The position numbers were made by a program, and so were the translations under genes. 64,000 nucleotides of DNA from Nostoc cf. commune SO-36 (GTDB lineage Bacteria > Cyanobacteriota > Cyanobacteriia > Cyanobacteriales > Nostocaceae), in NCBI RefSeq assembly GCF_023734775.1, contig NZ_AP025732.1:5144501-5208500 (forward strand). The letters are read 5' to 3'. The notes under the pieces are model-generated. The model was not told where the DNA came from, did no database searches, and saw only the letters and a program-made list of their open reading frames with translations. Below, piece by piece: positions 8,363 through 18,516 of this stretch (positions are counted from its first letter, which is position 1; each line of letters opens with the position of its first letter).

Positions 8363-9115
8363 CTAATTTGTAGAACTGCTAAAAGATAGTGCAGATGCTT
8401 CTACTAAATGTAGATTGTGGCGTTTCCAAAAACTCAAAATTTGTTCGCCAACCTGTTGAGGATAGAAGTAATGAAAAAAATGGTATCCTTCTGGGCATTC
8501 CCAGAGTTTATCTTCTGGCTTCAACCAATTTAACCAGTCATGCAATACAGTTGAGTTGACTACCGGATCAGTCTTGCTACCACAGATCATCATTGGCATA
8601 GAAACTCCACCCTTGGGTAAATAAACCAACTTAAATAAAGAGTGTGATGTGGGAGATTGTTCTAAATCTTTATCTAAGGCAGCTACTAACTTTTTAGTAG
8701 TATGAGGTGGTTGATTTCCAAATAGACTGCGAACGCTGCTTGCTAAAACTAGCTCACGGCTAATGCTAAAAAGTTGTCGTTGAAAGTAATAGTGAGCTTG
8801 CCAATTGTTTGCAGGTTGAGCAGCTACAGCCAGCAGAGTGAGCGATCGCACTTTTTGCGGAAATCGCCGCGCAAAGCTTAAAGCGATCGCACCACCCATC
8901 CCATGACCGGCTAAATGCATGGGGCGATCGTGCCATTCTAAAAACTTATATAGCAACTCTACAGCTTGATCTATGGAACTGGCTTCATCTTTGGTTTGCT
9001 GGTATTCCCACTGGGCGATTCTCATATACCCAGATAAATATTCAAGTAATGGTTTATCGAAACGCTTCAAAACAGGACTGGCATTTAACCACAGAACATC
9101 AAATGAATCAGACAT
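8363..9115 (-). CDS. Alpha/beta-hydrolase fold protein with Gly in place of the nucleophile Ser
   Basis: The 250-residue protein has the alpha/beta-hydrolase fold: a nucleophile-elbow strand (MHLAGHGMGGAIALSFARRFP, near residues 92-112), the acid-loop segment MMICGSKTDPVV and a late histidine segment EGYHFFHYF. The usual GHSMGG elbow reads GHGMGG here, so the catalytic serine position is glycine (codon GGG). Either it is a non-catalytic fold member (ligand- or protein-binding), or it uses another residue. No signal peptide; cytosolic. The start ATG at 9115 gives MSDSFDVLWLNASPVLKRFD. It is a single gene, with no obvious operon partner. Confidence 0.8.
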   Translation of the reverse strand: MSDSFDVLWLNASPVLKRFDKPLLEYLSGYMRIAQWEYQQTKDEASSIDQAVELLYKFLEWHDRPMHLAGHGMGGAIALSFARRFPQKVRSLTLLAVAAQPANNWQAHYYFQRQLFSISRELVLASSVRSLFGNQPPHTTKKLVAALDKDLEQSPTSHSLFKLVYLPKGGVSMPMMICGSKTDPVVNSTVLHDWLNWLKPEDKLWECPEGYHFFHYFYPQQVGEQILSFWKRHNLHLVEASALSFSSSTN

Positions 9116-9575
9116 AAATACCTATAACTTCTAAATTATCAATTTCAGATGTGCTACCCTACTCATGCCGAATTTTTTCAGCATCAGATTCAGTGTTACC
9201 AGTTTGAGTACCGTAGAACAGACTAGTTTTTTTCGACATATTTTTACCTGATATATGGATTTGCGTTAGCGAAGCTCACCGAAGGTATCGCCAAAATACC
9301 TATTTGCCTTGTTGAAATATATTTTTGCTTAATGAATATCTATCTCAATAAGTCTGAAGATATCCTACCAGAATTATTGAAAGCTTTTATCATTTAGTTT
9401 AAGTTAAATTTTGTAAAGGATTTTAGGAAACAAACCGAGAAGGCAGGTGGCGCTTCATTCCATCCCTACTTTTTGTAAGTAGCTTACGATATGCTCACAC
9501 AATATTCAGAATTATTACTGGTTTCAAAACATACATGGGCAGAAGAAGCTAGAGAAAGTAAATTTTTGTACATTT
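9116..9575. other. Intergenic region without recognisable features
   Basis: No gene is seen here. One short dispersed fragment (GCGTTAGCGAAGCTCACCG, about 9263-9281) belongs to a common Nostoc palindromic repeat type. Confidence 0.5.
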
Positions 9576-9884
9576 ATGAAATTCATCCAAACGCTAAAAG
9601 TAGCTGTAATTCCTGTTTTGACTGTGTTGAGCTTGTTGTCTGCATCAAATAAAGCACTAGCTGACTATTTAACTAGTCAGGGTTCAGGAGGTAATTCCCG
9701 TTACGAATTATGGTCTACTGATGATAATAGTTATTACTATTTGAAAATCTGGTCATCTGAAGCAAGTCCAAATAGTGAAGCATACTACACAAGTAGAGCA
9801 TTCACCTCTACTGGGGAAGCTTTAATTTATTTTGATTGCAACTACGCTGGTAAGAATTTACCTGAATGTCAGAATGTTCAATAA
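9576..9884 (+). CDS. Small secreted protein, unknown function
   Basis: I do not recognise the family. The 102-residue product has a clear Sec signal peptide (basic MKFIQTLK, a hydrophobic core VIPVLTVLSLLSAS, and probable cleavage after NKALA near residue 29). The mature part is about 73 residues, Tyr/Ser-rich (NSYYYLKIWSSEASP), with two cysteines (CNYAGKNLPEC) that could form a disulphide. It is probably periplasmic or extracellular. Imperfect inverted repeat AACCCTTCTCAAAGCAGCTTGGGAGGGTT at about 9891-9919 could form a terminator-like hairpin, though it has no U-run. Confidence 0.65.
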   Translation: MKFIQTLKVAVIPVLTVLSLLSASNKALADYLTSQGSGGNSRYELWSTDDNSYYYLKIWSSEASPNSEAYYTSRAFTSTGEALIYFDCNYAGKNLPECQNVQ

Positions 9885-10376
9885 TAATTTTTAACCCTTC
9901 TCAAAGCAGCTTGGGAGGGTTAGCCATAGGAATTATATTTAATTTGTGAAAATTTGCAGTGTCCAGATCCCCAACTTATTTAAGAAGTCGGGAATCTAAC
10001 TTTTCACGAATAATTTATGAAGATTTTTTCTTTGGTAGTATTTTAAATTGAATAATTTATAAATCTAAATTACCTATTTTTAATATTTTGAGTAAACTAC
10101 AGACATAAAAGTGAAAGCCTACTCACGCATTTCTCACAAGCTCAAGGCGTTTGATGGAGCAGAAGAGAAGTAATGAGTAATGAGTAAAAACTTATTACTT
10201 ATTACTTATTACTTATTACTTATTACTTATTACTTATTACTTCTCCCCGGCACTTGCACAGGCTTTAAGAGGTGTGGTGAGAAATCCGGGTACTTTCCTT
10301 CTGATAATTGGGCTGATGGTCAAGATAATTCGTAGTTCGTAATTAAAAAATTAAATTACGAATTACGAATTACGAA
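9885..10376. repeat. Intergenic region with TTATTAC and GAATTAC heptamer arrays
   Basis: A pure TTATTAC array of about seven copies occupies roughly 10190-10242, preceded by TAATGAG copies. A second array of GAATTAC units (about 10350-10380) runs into, and provides, the stop codon of the gene on the minus strand. No gene is seen. Confidence 0.75.
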
Positions 10377-12909
10377 TTACACTTCGGCTGGTTGATATTC
10401 TTGTTGTCTTTCCACAAAAGTCTGAACACGGGTGCGGTAGTTTCTCACAGTCTCATCTACCCATTCGCGATCGTTGCTATTTGCATACAAATGCACCAGT
10501 GGTTCGCTAGCATCTGGTAAAACTAACAGCCAACTGTCATCGTAGGGTTGACAAATTTTCACTCCATCAATGAGTTCTAGGTTTTGGGCGTGGGTGAGTT
10601 TCCACCAAGGTAACGCATCAAAGCACCTTTGGCAGTCCACGGGCAGCGTATTGTATAAGTTTTGTGAATTACACGGGGCAATTCCGATCGCGCCAGCAGC
10701 GAGCGATCGCTCCTGTATAGTCAACATCTCAATTATCTTCGCAATGCAGAACATAGCATCAAATCCCGGATGCAGTTGCGGGAAAATAAAACCAGTCTCT
10801 CCACTACCTCCCAACACCACATTAGAGTTTTTCTGACAAGCTTCCATTAAAGCTGTCGGGTTAGCTTTGGTGCGAATCACTCTGCCATCATGACGACGGG
10901 CGACTTGTTCAATAGCACTGGAAGCATGAACTGGTACAACTACAGTTCCTCTGGGGTTAGCCGTTAGAATCATGTCTACCATCAGTGCAGTTAAAGTTTC
11001 TCCGCGAATTGGGTAGCCGGATTCATCAACTAAAATTAGTTGTTCTCCATTAGCGGATACTTGCACACCAAAGTTAGCTTTTAATGCCTCCACTACATGA
11101 CCTAACTGAGTCAGCAGTCCTTCGCGATCGGTGATTGACATTGCCGATTTATTGACACTAGCATTCAATACGACTGCATCAGCACCAAATTTATCCAACA
11201 TTTGGGGTAGAACTGCCCCCGATACGGCATAAACATAGTCAATTACTACTTTTGCGCGACTGTTGCGGAGTGTATGAACATGCAATAATTTCTCAAAAGC
11301 AGTGCAGTAGCGATCCATGACTTGGCTAGGATAAGACACATCGCCAATTTCATGAATTAGCGCCCGCCGCATATCCTCCTTAAAGTAAGCCCCTTCAATT
11401 TTCTTTTCCAGGGCTTTGGTGATATTAATGCCTTTGGCATCCATGAATTCAACCAAAATGTAATCAGGGCGGTCGGGGTGTACCCGCACATGAATACCAC
11501 CAGCTACCGACATTGTGGGTATAACGGTGCGGGCAATGGGAATAGCTGTAGCATCAAGGTTTTGAATATCAATACCTACTGACATTAAACCAGCAATGAG
11601 CGATCGCGTCACCATTCGAGAGACATTACGCTGGTCACGGGAAACTGTTACCTTAGATCCTGGTTTCAAGGTAGAACCGTAAGCAGATCCCAATTTCACG
11701 GCAAATTCTGGGGTGATGTCGATATTAGCTAATCCTTGCACACCACGTTGCCCAAATAAATTTCGTTGGGCGGTGTTCCCCCAAATTAAGTTAATGTTTA
11801 AAACTGCACCTGACTCAATCTTTTTACTGGGCCAAACACGCACACCGGGGCTAATTTGGGCTTCTTCTCCCACCGTAGAAAGCGAACCGACAACAGCAGC
11901 TTCTAATACTTGAGCGCGGCGGTCTACACGAGTGCCACGGGAAATAACGCAGGCAGAAAGAGCTACTTCCTCGCCAATAAATGCCCCATTCCAGACTATA
12001 GGACGTTTGAGATTTGCATCAGCGCCAATAGTGACATTATCGCCAATTACGGTTCCTGCCTCAATCTGGACTCTTGCACCGATCCGACAATTGTCACCAA
12101 TCACTACTGGCGTTTCAATCACAGCCGTCTGGTCGATGTAAGTATTTTGACCCACCCATAACTCATGGGAAACTTGTTTGTAGGCATAATCTAATTGCAC
12201 TTTCCCATCTAAAGCGTCATACTGAGCTTGACGATAAGCATCTAAGTGACCAACATCACACCAGTAACCTTGAGCAATGTAACCATACATTGGCTCATCT
12301 TTTGCTAGTAGCAAGGGGAATAAATCTTTAGAAAAGTCACATTCAATGTTTGCTGGCAGATATTCCAAAACTTCTGGTTCAAGAATGTAAGTGCCAGTGT
12401 TGACGGTATCGGAAAAAATTTCACTACTAGAGGGCTTTTCTAAAAATCGGCTAATTCGTCCTTCCTGATCGGTAATCACCACTCCAAACTCAATGGGGTT
12501 AGGAACCCTGGTCAAAATCAAAGTAGCTTTCGACTTATTTTGTTTGTGAAATGCGATCGCTGCCGTCAGGTCAAAATCTGTTATGCTATCACCGCTAATG
12601 ACTAAAAAAGTTTTCATCAAGAAGTTCAGCAATATTTTTCACACAGCCTGCTGTACCCAAAGGCTGATCTTCTTCGACGGCATAAGTCATCTGGACACCA
12701 AAATCGCTGCCATCTTGAAAATAATCTCGCAAGACATCAGGTAAATAATGCAATGTCGCAATCACTTCTGTAATTTGATGTCGTTTAAGGAGATTAATAA
12801 TATGTTCGGCAATTGGTCGATTAAGGATCGGCACCATCGGTTTAGGCAGATCGCAAGTTAACGGGCGAAGCCGCGTTCCTGAACCCCCCGCCATTAGTAC
12901 TGCACGCAT
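10377..12909 (-). pseudogene. Mannose-1-phosphate guanylyltransferase/phosphomannomutase-like fusion, frameshifted
   Basis: About 840 residues. The N-terminal nucleotidyltransferase starts MRAVLMAGGSGTRLRPLT with an intact LPKPMVPI motif, followed by a left-handed beta-helix segment (VVIGDNCRIGARVQIEAG, about residues 250-330) and a phosphohexomutase-like C-terminal half. The reading frame changes at about 12615: the upstream frame ends in ELLDENFFSH and the downstream resumes at TFLVISGDSITDFDL. Removing one A from GATGAAAACTTTTTT restores LLDETFLVISGDS. In the mutase half the expected phosphoserine loop (TASHNP) reads RVHPDRP and the metal loop (DGDxDR) reads LVDESG, so mutase activity is doubtful even if the frame is intact. 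A role in nucleotide-sugar supply for polysaccharides is inferred. The stop codon lies in a heptamer repeat. Confidence 0.85.
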
Positions 12910-13126
12910 AAATCCTCCTTAGCTATTTAACAGCTTTCGCTGCTTTAAGATCGATGAGATATATTTTGTTCTTCCTTCTTTAGTGTCCTATGGATATTCA
13001 TATTTGAGGAACTTCCACAAGATGCAATATGTATTGGGTATAGGAAAGAGGACTTGGGGAGGCGGGGAAAGATTTGTTGTAAGTTCTCCCTCTACTTCCC
13101 CTGCCCTCTTTCCCCCAGTTCCCAGC

Positions 13127-14996
13127 TTATTGGCAATGATAAAGTTTATATTCGTAGCCGTCTACGCTAGGCATTGATTTAGTATCAGATGTAACGCATG
13201 TTTTTACGGCTTCTGCTACAGGGGCGTGAAAGTTTACCAGCCACAAATCAAAAGGTCGTGGTAATTTCTTTAAAGTATTTGCTAGAGCAATAGTAGAAGT
13301 ATTCGGGTCTTGGCCTTGGTGGGCAAGGAGAAACAGAGGGTTTTGGAGTAAATTGGCAAGTTTAATCTCCCTAGCTACTCCCATCATTTCCCCAGTGTGT
13401 ATATAAGTTTTGTGGGTGGTAGCAATCAGTACTGGTGTTGAGGATGTTTGTTGAATTAGTTGTACAAACAGGTCAGGGCGATAATATTTTTGATAGCCGA
13501 GATTGCAGATTACTGTAACTGCACTGAGAAATCCCATTAACCAAATTAACATCACGGCTTTTTTTTCCGTTTATTCCCCATTTACCTATGCTTTTTATCT
13601 CATTTTTCCCTTGTTCTCTTTCCGTCAATTCCTTGGGAGGCTGCCAACAAACCGCGAGACTTGCCCCCAGTAAAACAACGATCGCAGGAAAGTAAACAAA
13701 GTTATATCTAGCACCCCTCGTTAGGTCAATACCCAAAAAGTACGTAAAAATAAAGAATAAAGCGATCGCACTGATAACTACTCCAGCAAGCACCTGAATC
13801 ATAATCCGGTTTTCTGGGTGCTGTAGTTGAATCTTGATTCCACGCAACAAAATTGGTACTGCCCAAATAAAGAAAGTCAGCATCACCACTCCAGAAGGGA
13901 TCACAACCAATAACTGTGAAGACTCAACTGGTAACAGAGAAATCATAGCAATCAATGTTCCTAAAGCTTGAAAAATTGGGCTTAACCAATCTAGTCCAAC
14001 GCGCGAACCTCGAATCCATTCGGTCAAAGCACCACGATTTTCATTCTCTAACAAGGTTGGTATCCAAATTAAACCCGCCACACAAGTACCTACAGCAACA
14101 GCATAGATGCGCCGCCAGGGAGGAGAAAAGAGGAGAGAAAATTTGTTGCTAGTTTGCAATTGATGCCAAGCAAGAAAAATTAAAACTACAGCTTCTGTGC
14201 AGAGGGTGAGGCTGAAGAAGTAATGAGTAGCAAATCCTAAAGCATTAATTCCTACCCATGAAAGTGCTATCCATATAGGTAAAGGTGTGCGGTTTTGAAT
14301 ATGCCGTGTAGCAATTACTAAACAGGTGAGGGAAGCAGTTACCCATAAGGCTGCCAAAGTGTAATGACGCGCTTCTTGTGCTAAAAATACGCCATAAGGT
14401 GATACTGCCATCATAGCAGCAGTCAAGTGTCCCACTAATTTTGAGCGAAACGCTACCTTACCTAATACGTAAGCACACGGAATGGAAGCAGCACCGATTA
14501 TAGCTGGTAGCGATCGCGCCGCAAACAGCGATACTAATCCTCCTTCGCTAGGAAATAATTTCATCCACAAATAAGCCAGCACAAAATACAGTGGTGGATG
14601 ATTATCTTGCGTAGCTAAGTTATGAACCACATCACCAACAGTAGCGGCTGGGTTTGGTTGCAGTGGTTGCAATAAGATATCAGGTGCGATCGCTTGATCT
14701 AGGGGAACTGATAAAAAAGTATTCCCCAAGCTAAACACCAAGGTGGAAAACTCATCAGTCCAAGGAGGCTTCGCAGTCAAGTTGGCTAGGCGTAAACTAA
14801 TGCCAACAATCAACCATATCAAGTTCAGTAAGGGGTGAAGCCAGGAAGGAGGGAGGCGAACCTGCCAATTATGCCACTGCTGGCGTTTTGAGGTAGAACT
14901 TGCATCTACTATGGGCACGAAATGGGCAGCAGATGCAGGGAGCAACGAGATAATTTTTCTGTAAAAATAAAATGCACCTTGGAAAAAAACTCTCAT
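13127..14996 (-). pseudogene. Polytopic glycosyltransferase (GT39/ArnT-like), frameshifted
   Basis: The composite of about 620 residues is an inner-membrane glycosyltransferase of the PMT/ArnT-like GT-C fold, which uses a lipid-linked sugar donor. The first luminal loop has the acidic catalytic-type motif PPWTDE (near residue 78), followed by DNHPPLYFVLAYLW and SLPAIIGAASIP, then a series of hydrophobic helices. The frame changes at about 13553-13560, in a run of eight A on the coding strand: removing one A gives GKKAVMLIWLMGFLSAV and joins the C-terminal soluble part ending YEYKLYHCQ. The target of glycosylation is unknown. The upstream neighbour is the divergent Ser/Thr kinase. Confidence 0.82.
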
Positions 14997-15109
14997 TGCT
15001 GGGACTCACACGAATGGATTTGTAGATTTGACCGAAGCATCAAGAATCACCTCGCCTTTAGCTGGTAGTTGTGCCAAGATTAATTTGAGGACTTAAGGCT
15101 TGTGACACA

Positions 15110-16489
15110 ATGTTAGGACAATTATTAGACGGACGTTACCAAGTCCTTCAAGTGTTAGGTGGAGGAGGATTCAGTCAAACCTACATTGCCCAAGACACCC
15201 ACCGACCAGGTTTGCCTAAATGCGTTGTCAAGCATCTTAAGCCCGTGACTCGCAGCCCTGAATTTATCGAAACTGCCAGACGGCTATTTACCAGTGAGGC
15301 AGAAACACTAGAACAACTGGGCAACCACGATCAAATCCCTCGGCTTTTAGCCTATTTTGAAGATAACCAAGAGTTTTTCTTGGTGCAAGAGTTCATTGAA
15401 GGGCCTACTCTGAAAGCAGAACTGTTCCCCAATCAACCTTGGACAGAAGCAAAAGTAATTCAACTGCTCCAACAGGTGTTGAGTATTCTGCAATTTATTC
15501 ACAGCCACAATGTTATCCATCGAGATATTAAGCCAGACAATATAATCAGGCGGCAACAAGACGGTAAACTAGTGCTGATTGACTTTGGGGCAGTTAAACA
15601 AGTCCAAACTCAACTACTGACAATGCCAGGATATACGGGGGCTACTATTATCATCGGCACCCCAGGATATATGTCTACAGAACAGGGGCAAGGCAAGCCC
15701 CGCCCCAATAGCGATATTTATTCTTTGGGTATTATTGGTATTCAATCGCTGACGGGGTTACATCCGATAAACTTTGAAGAAGAGCCAGATACAGGAGAAA
15801 TTTATTGGCAGCATCAAGCTAATGTCAGTCCTGAGTTGGCATCTGTGCTATCTAAGATGGTTCTACACCACTTCAAACAGCGCTATCAGTCTGCGGCTGA
15901 AGTTTTACGGGCGCTTAAGGATCTTGATACTAAAATAGAAGCACAATCACTTCAACCACCATCTTTTACACAACCGTCTCAAGCTTCGTTTTCTCAACAA
16001 AACTCAATTGAGTATCCGCATACTTCTATCCTGTCTGCGGAAAATTACACTCGCTTGGAAACAATTCTTTTGGAATTTGTCGGCCCCGTTGCCTCAAGAT
16101 TACTACGGCAAGTTGCGGCATCATCGTCTAATTTTGAAGAACTAATTAATCAATTAGCCGTTCATCTTCGAGTCAATCAACAAATTGATTTTCAGAAGAA
16201 AACAATATTCCTCTTAGAGAAGCCTACTTTCATACAGGAACTTACTGTTAAATCGGAAATTAAGTCAAATAATTTACCTAGTCAAGAACATCAAGTAATC
16301 AGCGATAACTTTATACATCAATGCGAACGGGAATTAGCTGATTTAATTGGCCCAATAGCTAAGTTTTTAGTTCCAAAAGCTCTTAAATCTTCTAGACAAA
16401 TTTCTCGTGCAGAACTTGTAGAAATTTTAGCATCACATATACCCGACCCTCAAAAAGCTTTACAATTTCAGCAGCATCTACTTTCTTAG
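15110..16489 (+). CDS. Serine/threonine protein kinase with duplicated C-terminal domain
   Basis: The 459-residue Hanks-type kinase starts MLGQLLDGRYQVLQ. Motifs: glycine loop LGGGGFSQTY, ATP lysine in CVVKHLKP, catalytic loop HRDIKPDN, DFG in LIDFGAVKQV, and an activation segment running to GTPGYMSTEQ. The kinase domain ends near residue 275. After a Ser/Gln/Pro-rich linker, two related units of about 55 residues follow: LLEFVGPVASRLLRQVA and LADLIGPIAKFLVPKAL, each then ending in a conserved helix. The same GP(I/V)A unit recurs at the C-termini of other cyanobacterial signalling proteins; its role is unknown, perhaps dimerisation. No transmembrane helix. Substrates cannot be inferred. Confidence 0.9.
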   Translation: MLGQLLDGRYQVLQVLGGGGFSQTYIAQDTHRPGLPKCVVKHLKPVTRSPEFIETARRLFTSEAETLEQLGNHDQIPRLLAYFEDNQEFFLVQEFIEGPTLKAELFPNQPWTEAKVIQLLQQVLSILQFIHSHNVIHRDIKPDNIIRRQQDGKLVLIDFGAVKQVQTQLLTMPGYTGATIIIGTPGYMSTEQGQGKPRPNSDIYSLGIIGIQSLTGLHPINFEEEPDTGEIYWQHQANVSPELASVLSKMVLHHFKQRYQSAAEVLRALKDLDTKIEAQSLQPPSFTQPSQASFSQQNSIEYPHTSILSAENYTRLETILLEFVGPVASRLLRQVAASSSNFEELINQLAVHLRVNQQIDFQKKTIFLLEKPTFIQELTVKSEIKSNNLPSQEHQVISDNFIHQCERELADLIGPIAKFLVPKALKSSRQISRAELVEILASHIPDPQKALQFQQHLLS

Positions 16490-16531
16490 TTTTTTAAATA
16501 TTGCGTTTTTCTGTCTGTGAATTCCGAATTG

Positions 16532-17445
16532 TTAGCTTTGATTATTCAGCATTTCCATAGCTATTTTTAAGCTAGCTTTCATCCGATTAAATGCTTCTGC
16601 TAATCCGCCAATTTCATCATTAGAGCTTTCTTCAAATCTGCGCTCATATCACCAACACTAACTTTTTGGGCAATTTTCTCTATTTTTCTGATACGTAAAA
16701 TTACATACTTTTTGATTAAAAAGTTAATTAAGAAAACTACAATCGCAAAGATTGCAATTAAAAGTCCCATTATCAATACCCAAGTCCGTTTGGCATTGGC
16801 AAAAATCTCTTGAGAAGGAACAGAGATTATTTGAGCAGAAACAATCTGATTAAGTTGCCAGCCAAAACCATTTTCTGAGCCATAAGTTGCCAACTGAGTT
16901 TTAGGAGCCTGATCTGGTGTAGAATGGCATCGCAAGCATTTTGCTTGTGTAATCTTTAGTGGTCGCGCAATGTAAAAGACTTCTTGTTCTGACAAGTTAC
17001 GAAACCCTGTAATTTCTAAAGTATTGGGTTCGCTACGAAAACGCTCTACAAGTTGAGTTTCAAATTTATCAGCTTTATCCGCTAAATTAGTTGGATTAAG
17101 TGTTGCATCTTTATGAAAAAAGTTTTTATATTCAGACTTTTTCCGAAAATTCTCAAAAACTTCTTTAGAAGAAAAAGTTGGTACTACTTCAGGCATGAAT
17201 GTTGGGTTAGTTTCTAGTCGAGGTTCTAATAAGGGATTTATCCGATTTTGCGTATAATCTCTAACTGCGTTCACCATTTGGATGAGAATCTGCGCTTGAG
17301 AAGTTACTTCATTTTGCGCTCTCCCTTGAAGTACACTGGATAAGGCAACGCCACTTCCCAAAATACTGACGATGAAGACTAATATTAAAAGTAAGTTAAA
17401 TTTAGCGCCTATTTTTAAGTTTTTTAACGTAATATTGTTCAACAT
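16532..17445 (-). pseudogene. DUF3365 (c-type haem sensor) membrane protein with HAMP domain, frameshifted near the C-terminus
   Basis: The product has an N-terminal transmembrane helix (about residues 15-37), an extracytoplasmic DUF3365/Tll0287-like domain with a covalent-haem motif CLRCH (about residue 175), a second membrane helix (about 222-246), then the start of a HAMP domain (RKIEKIAQKVSVGDMSAD). The uninterrupted frame stops at 16600 after LKKALMMKLAD. Adding one T to GATTTGAAG (about 16627) instead gives DFEESSNDEIGGLAEAFNRM, the expected HAMP end, and a stop at 16532. It is thus a short haem sensor without an output domain, or one that signals through a partner. It is divergent from the PhnD-like lipoprotein gene at 17628. 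Confidence 0.82.
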
Positions 17446-17627
17446 AACTTAACCAACCAAGATGGTATCTGAGCTTGTCTAATATTTATTTATACCTGTT
17501 AAAAAGCATCTTAACAAAATTTAAATAAATATTAAATTTTGACTGCAATATAACCTATTTAAGCAGCAGTCAAACTTAATCTGAATCAGTCCTGAAAGTC
17601 AAGTTACTTCCTTAACCATAATTAGCG

Positions 17628-18479
17628 ATGTATTTGCGATTTTCCCGTCGGTTATTTCTGTTTCATCTGCTAGGCTTCACATTTGTTGCCTGTCAACCAA
17701 AACCGTTTGAAGGTACGATAACTATCGGCGTTATCAACTACGGTGGAGGCGAACAGATAATTAACCAATATGCTAAATTCAATAGTTACTTGGGTGAAAA
17801 AACTAATGCATATATTCAGCTAGAGCCTGTTTTTAATGAAAATAGAGCGGTTGAACGCCTTGAGGCTCGTGCTTGGTCTTTGGTATTTGCTCCACCAGGT
17901 TTAGCGGCTATTGCGATCGCACGTCACCAATATGTTCCCCTATTTCCTTTAATAGGTATTAGTAATTTGCGCTCCATTTTCGTTGTTCGTAAAGATAATC
18001 CGATCACCGAATTGAAACAGCTACAAGGGCAAATAATCGCTTTAGGACAGTTAGGTTCAGCAACAGGATATTATCTTCCTCTTTACAATCTCTATGGTAT
18101 AACACTAGCTGACATACTATTTGCACCCACACCTAAAGCCGCACTAGAATTAGTCGCTCAAGGGAAAGCTGCTGCTTGTGCTGTTTCGGAGGCAGAATTG
18201 AGTCTCTACGGTTCACAGTTGGGACAAACCGAATTCCGCATCCTATTTAAAGACCCTCACTATGTACCGTTAGGTATGGTTTTGATTGGGCCGAATATAG
18301 AACTTAACCGTCAAGAGTTTATTCGCAAAGTAATGAGTGATGTGCCTTCAGGTTTAGCCGAAGAGGTGGGGTATGTACCCAATGGACAAGTACCAAATTA
18401 CAAATACATGATTTCTGTCGTTGATCGGGTAAGCTCAATTAGTTCTAAGCTACAAACAAAGCCTATACGTTTATTTTGA
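17628..18479 (+). CDS. PhnD-like phosphate/phosphonate substrate-binding lipoprotein
   Basis: This 283-residue protein resembles the PhnD-type periplasmic binding proteins (type II fold). A lipoprotein signal is seen (RRLFLFHLLGFTFVAC with the lipobox cysteine near residue 22). Further matches are TITIGVINYGG at the first strand, FNENRAVERLEARAWSLVFAPP, and LQGQIIALGQLGSATGYYLP, the ligand-loop segment with Ser/Thr. No ABC permease or ATPase gene is near. In bacteria such orphan PhnD-like proteins often serve as sensory partners of membrane receptors, and the divergent DUF3365 gene makes that plausible, but this is inference. Confidence 0.8.
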   Translation: MYLRFSRRLFLFHLLGFTFVACQPKPFEGTITIGVINYGGGEQIINQYAKFNSYLGEKTNAYIQLEPVFNENRAVERLEARAWSLVFAPPGLAAIAIARHQYVPLFPLIGISNLRSIFVVRKDNPITELKQLQGQIIALGQLGSATGYYLPLYNLYGITLADILFAPTPKAALELVAQGKAAACAVSEAELSLYGSQLGQTEFRILFKDPHYVPLGMVLIGPNIELNRQEFIRKVMSDVPSGLAEEVGYVPNGQVPNYKYMISVVDRVSSISSKLQTKPIRLF

Positions 18480-18516
18480 GTGAATTTGGGATTTTCAAAA
18501 AAGCGATATTAGGAAT

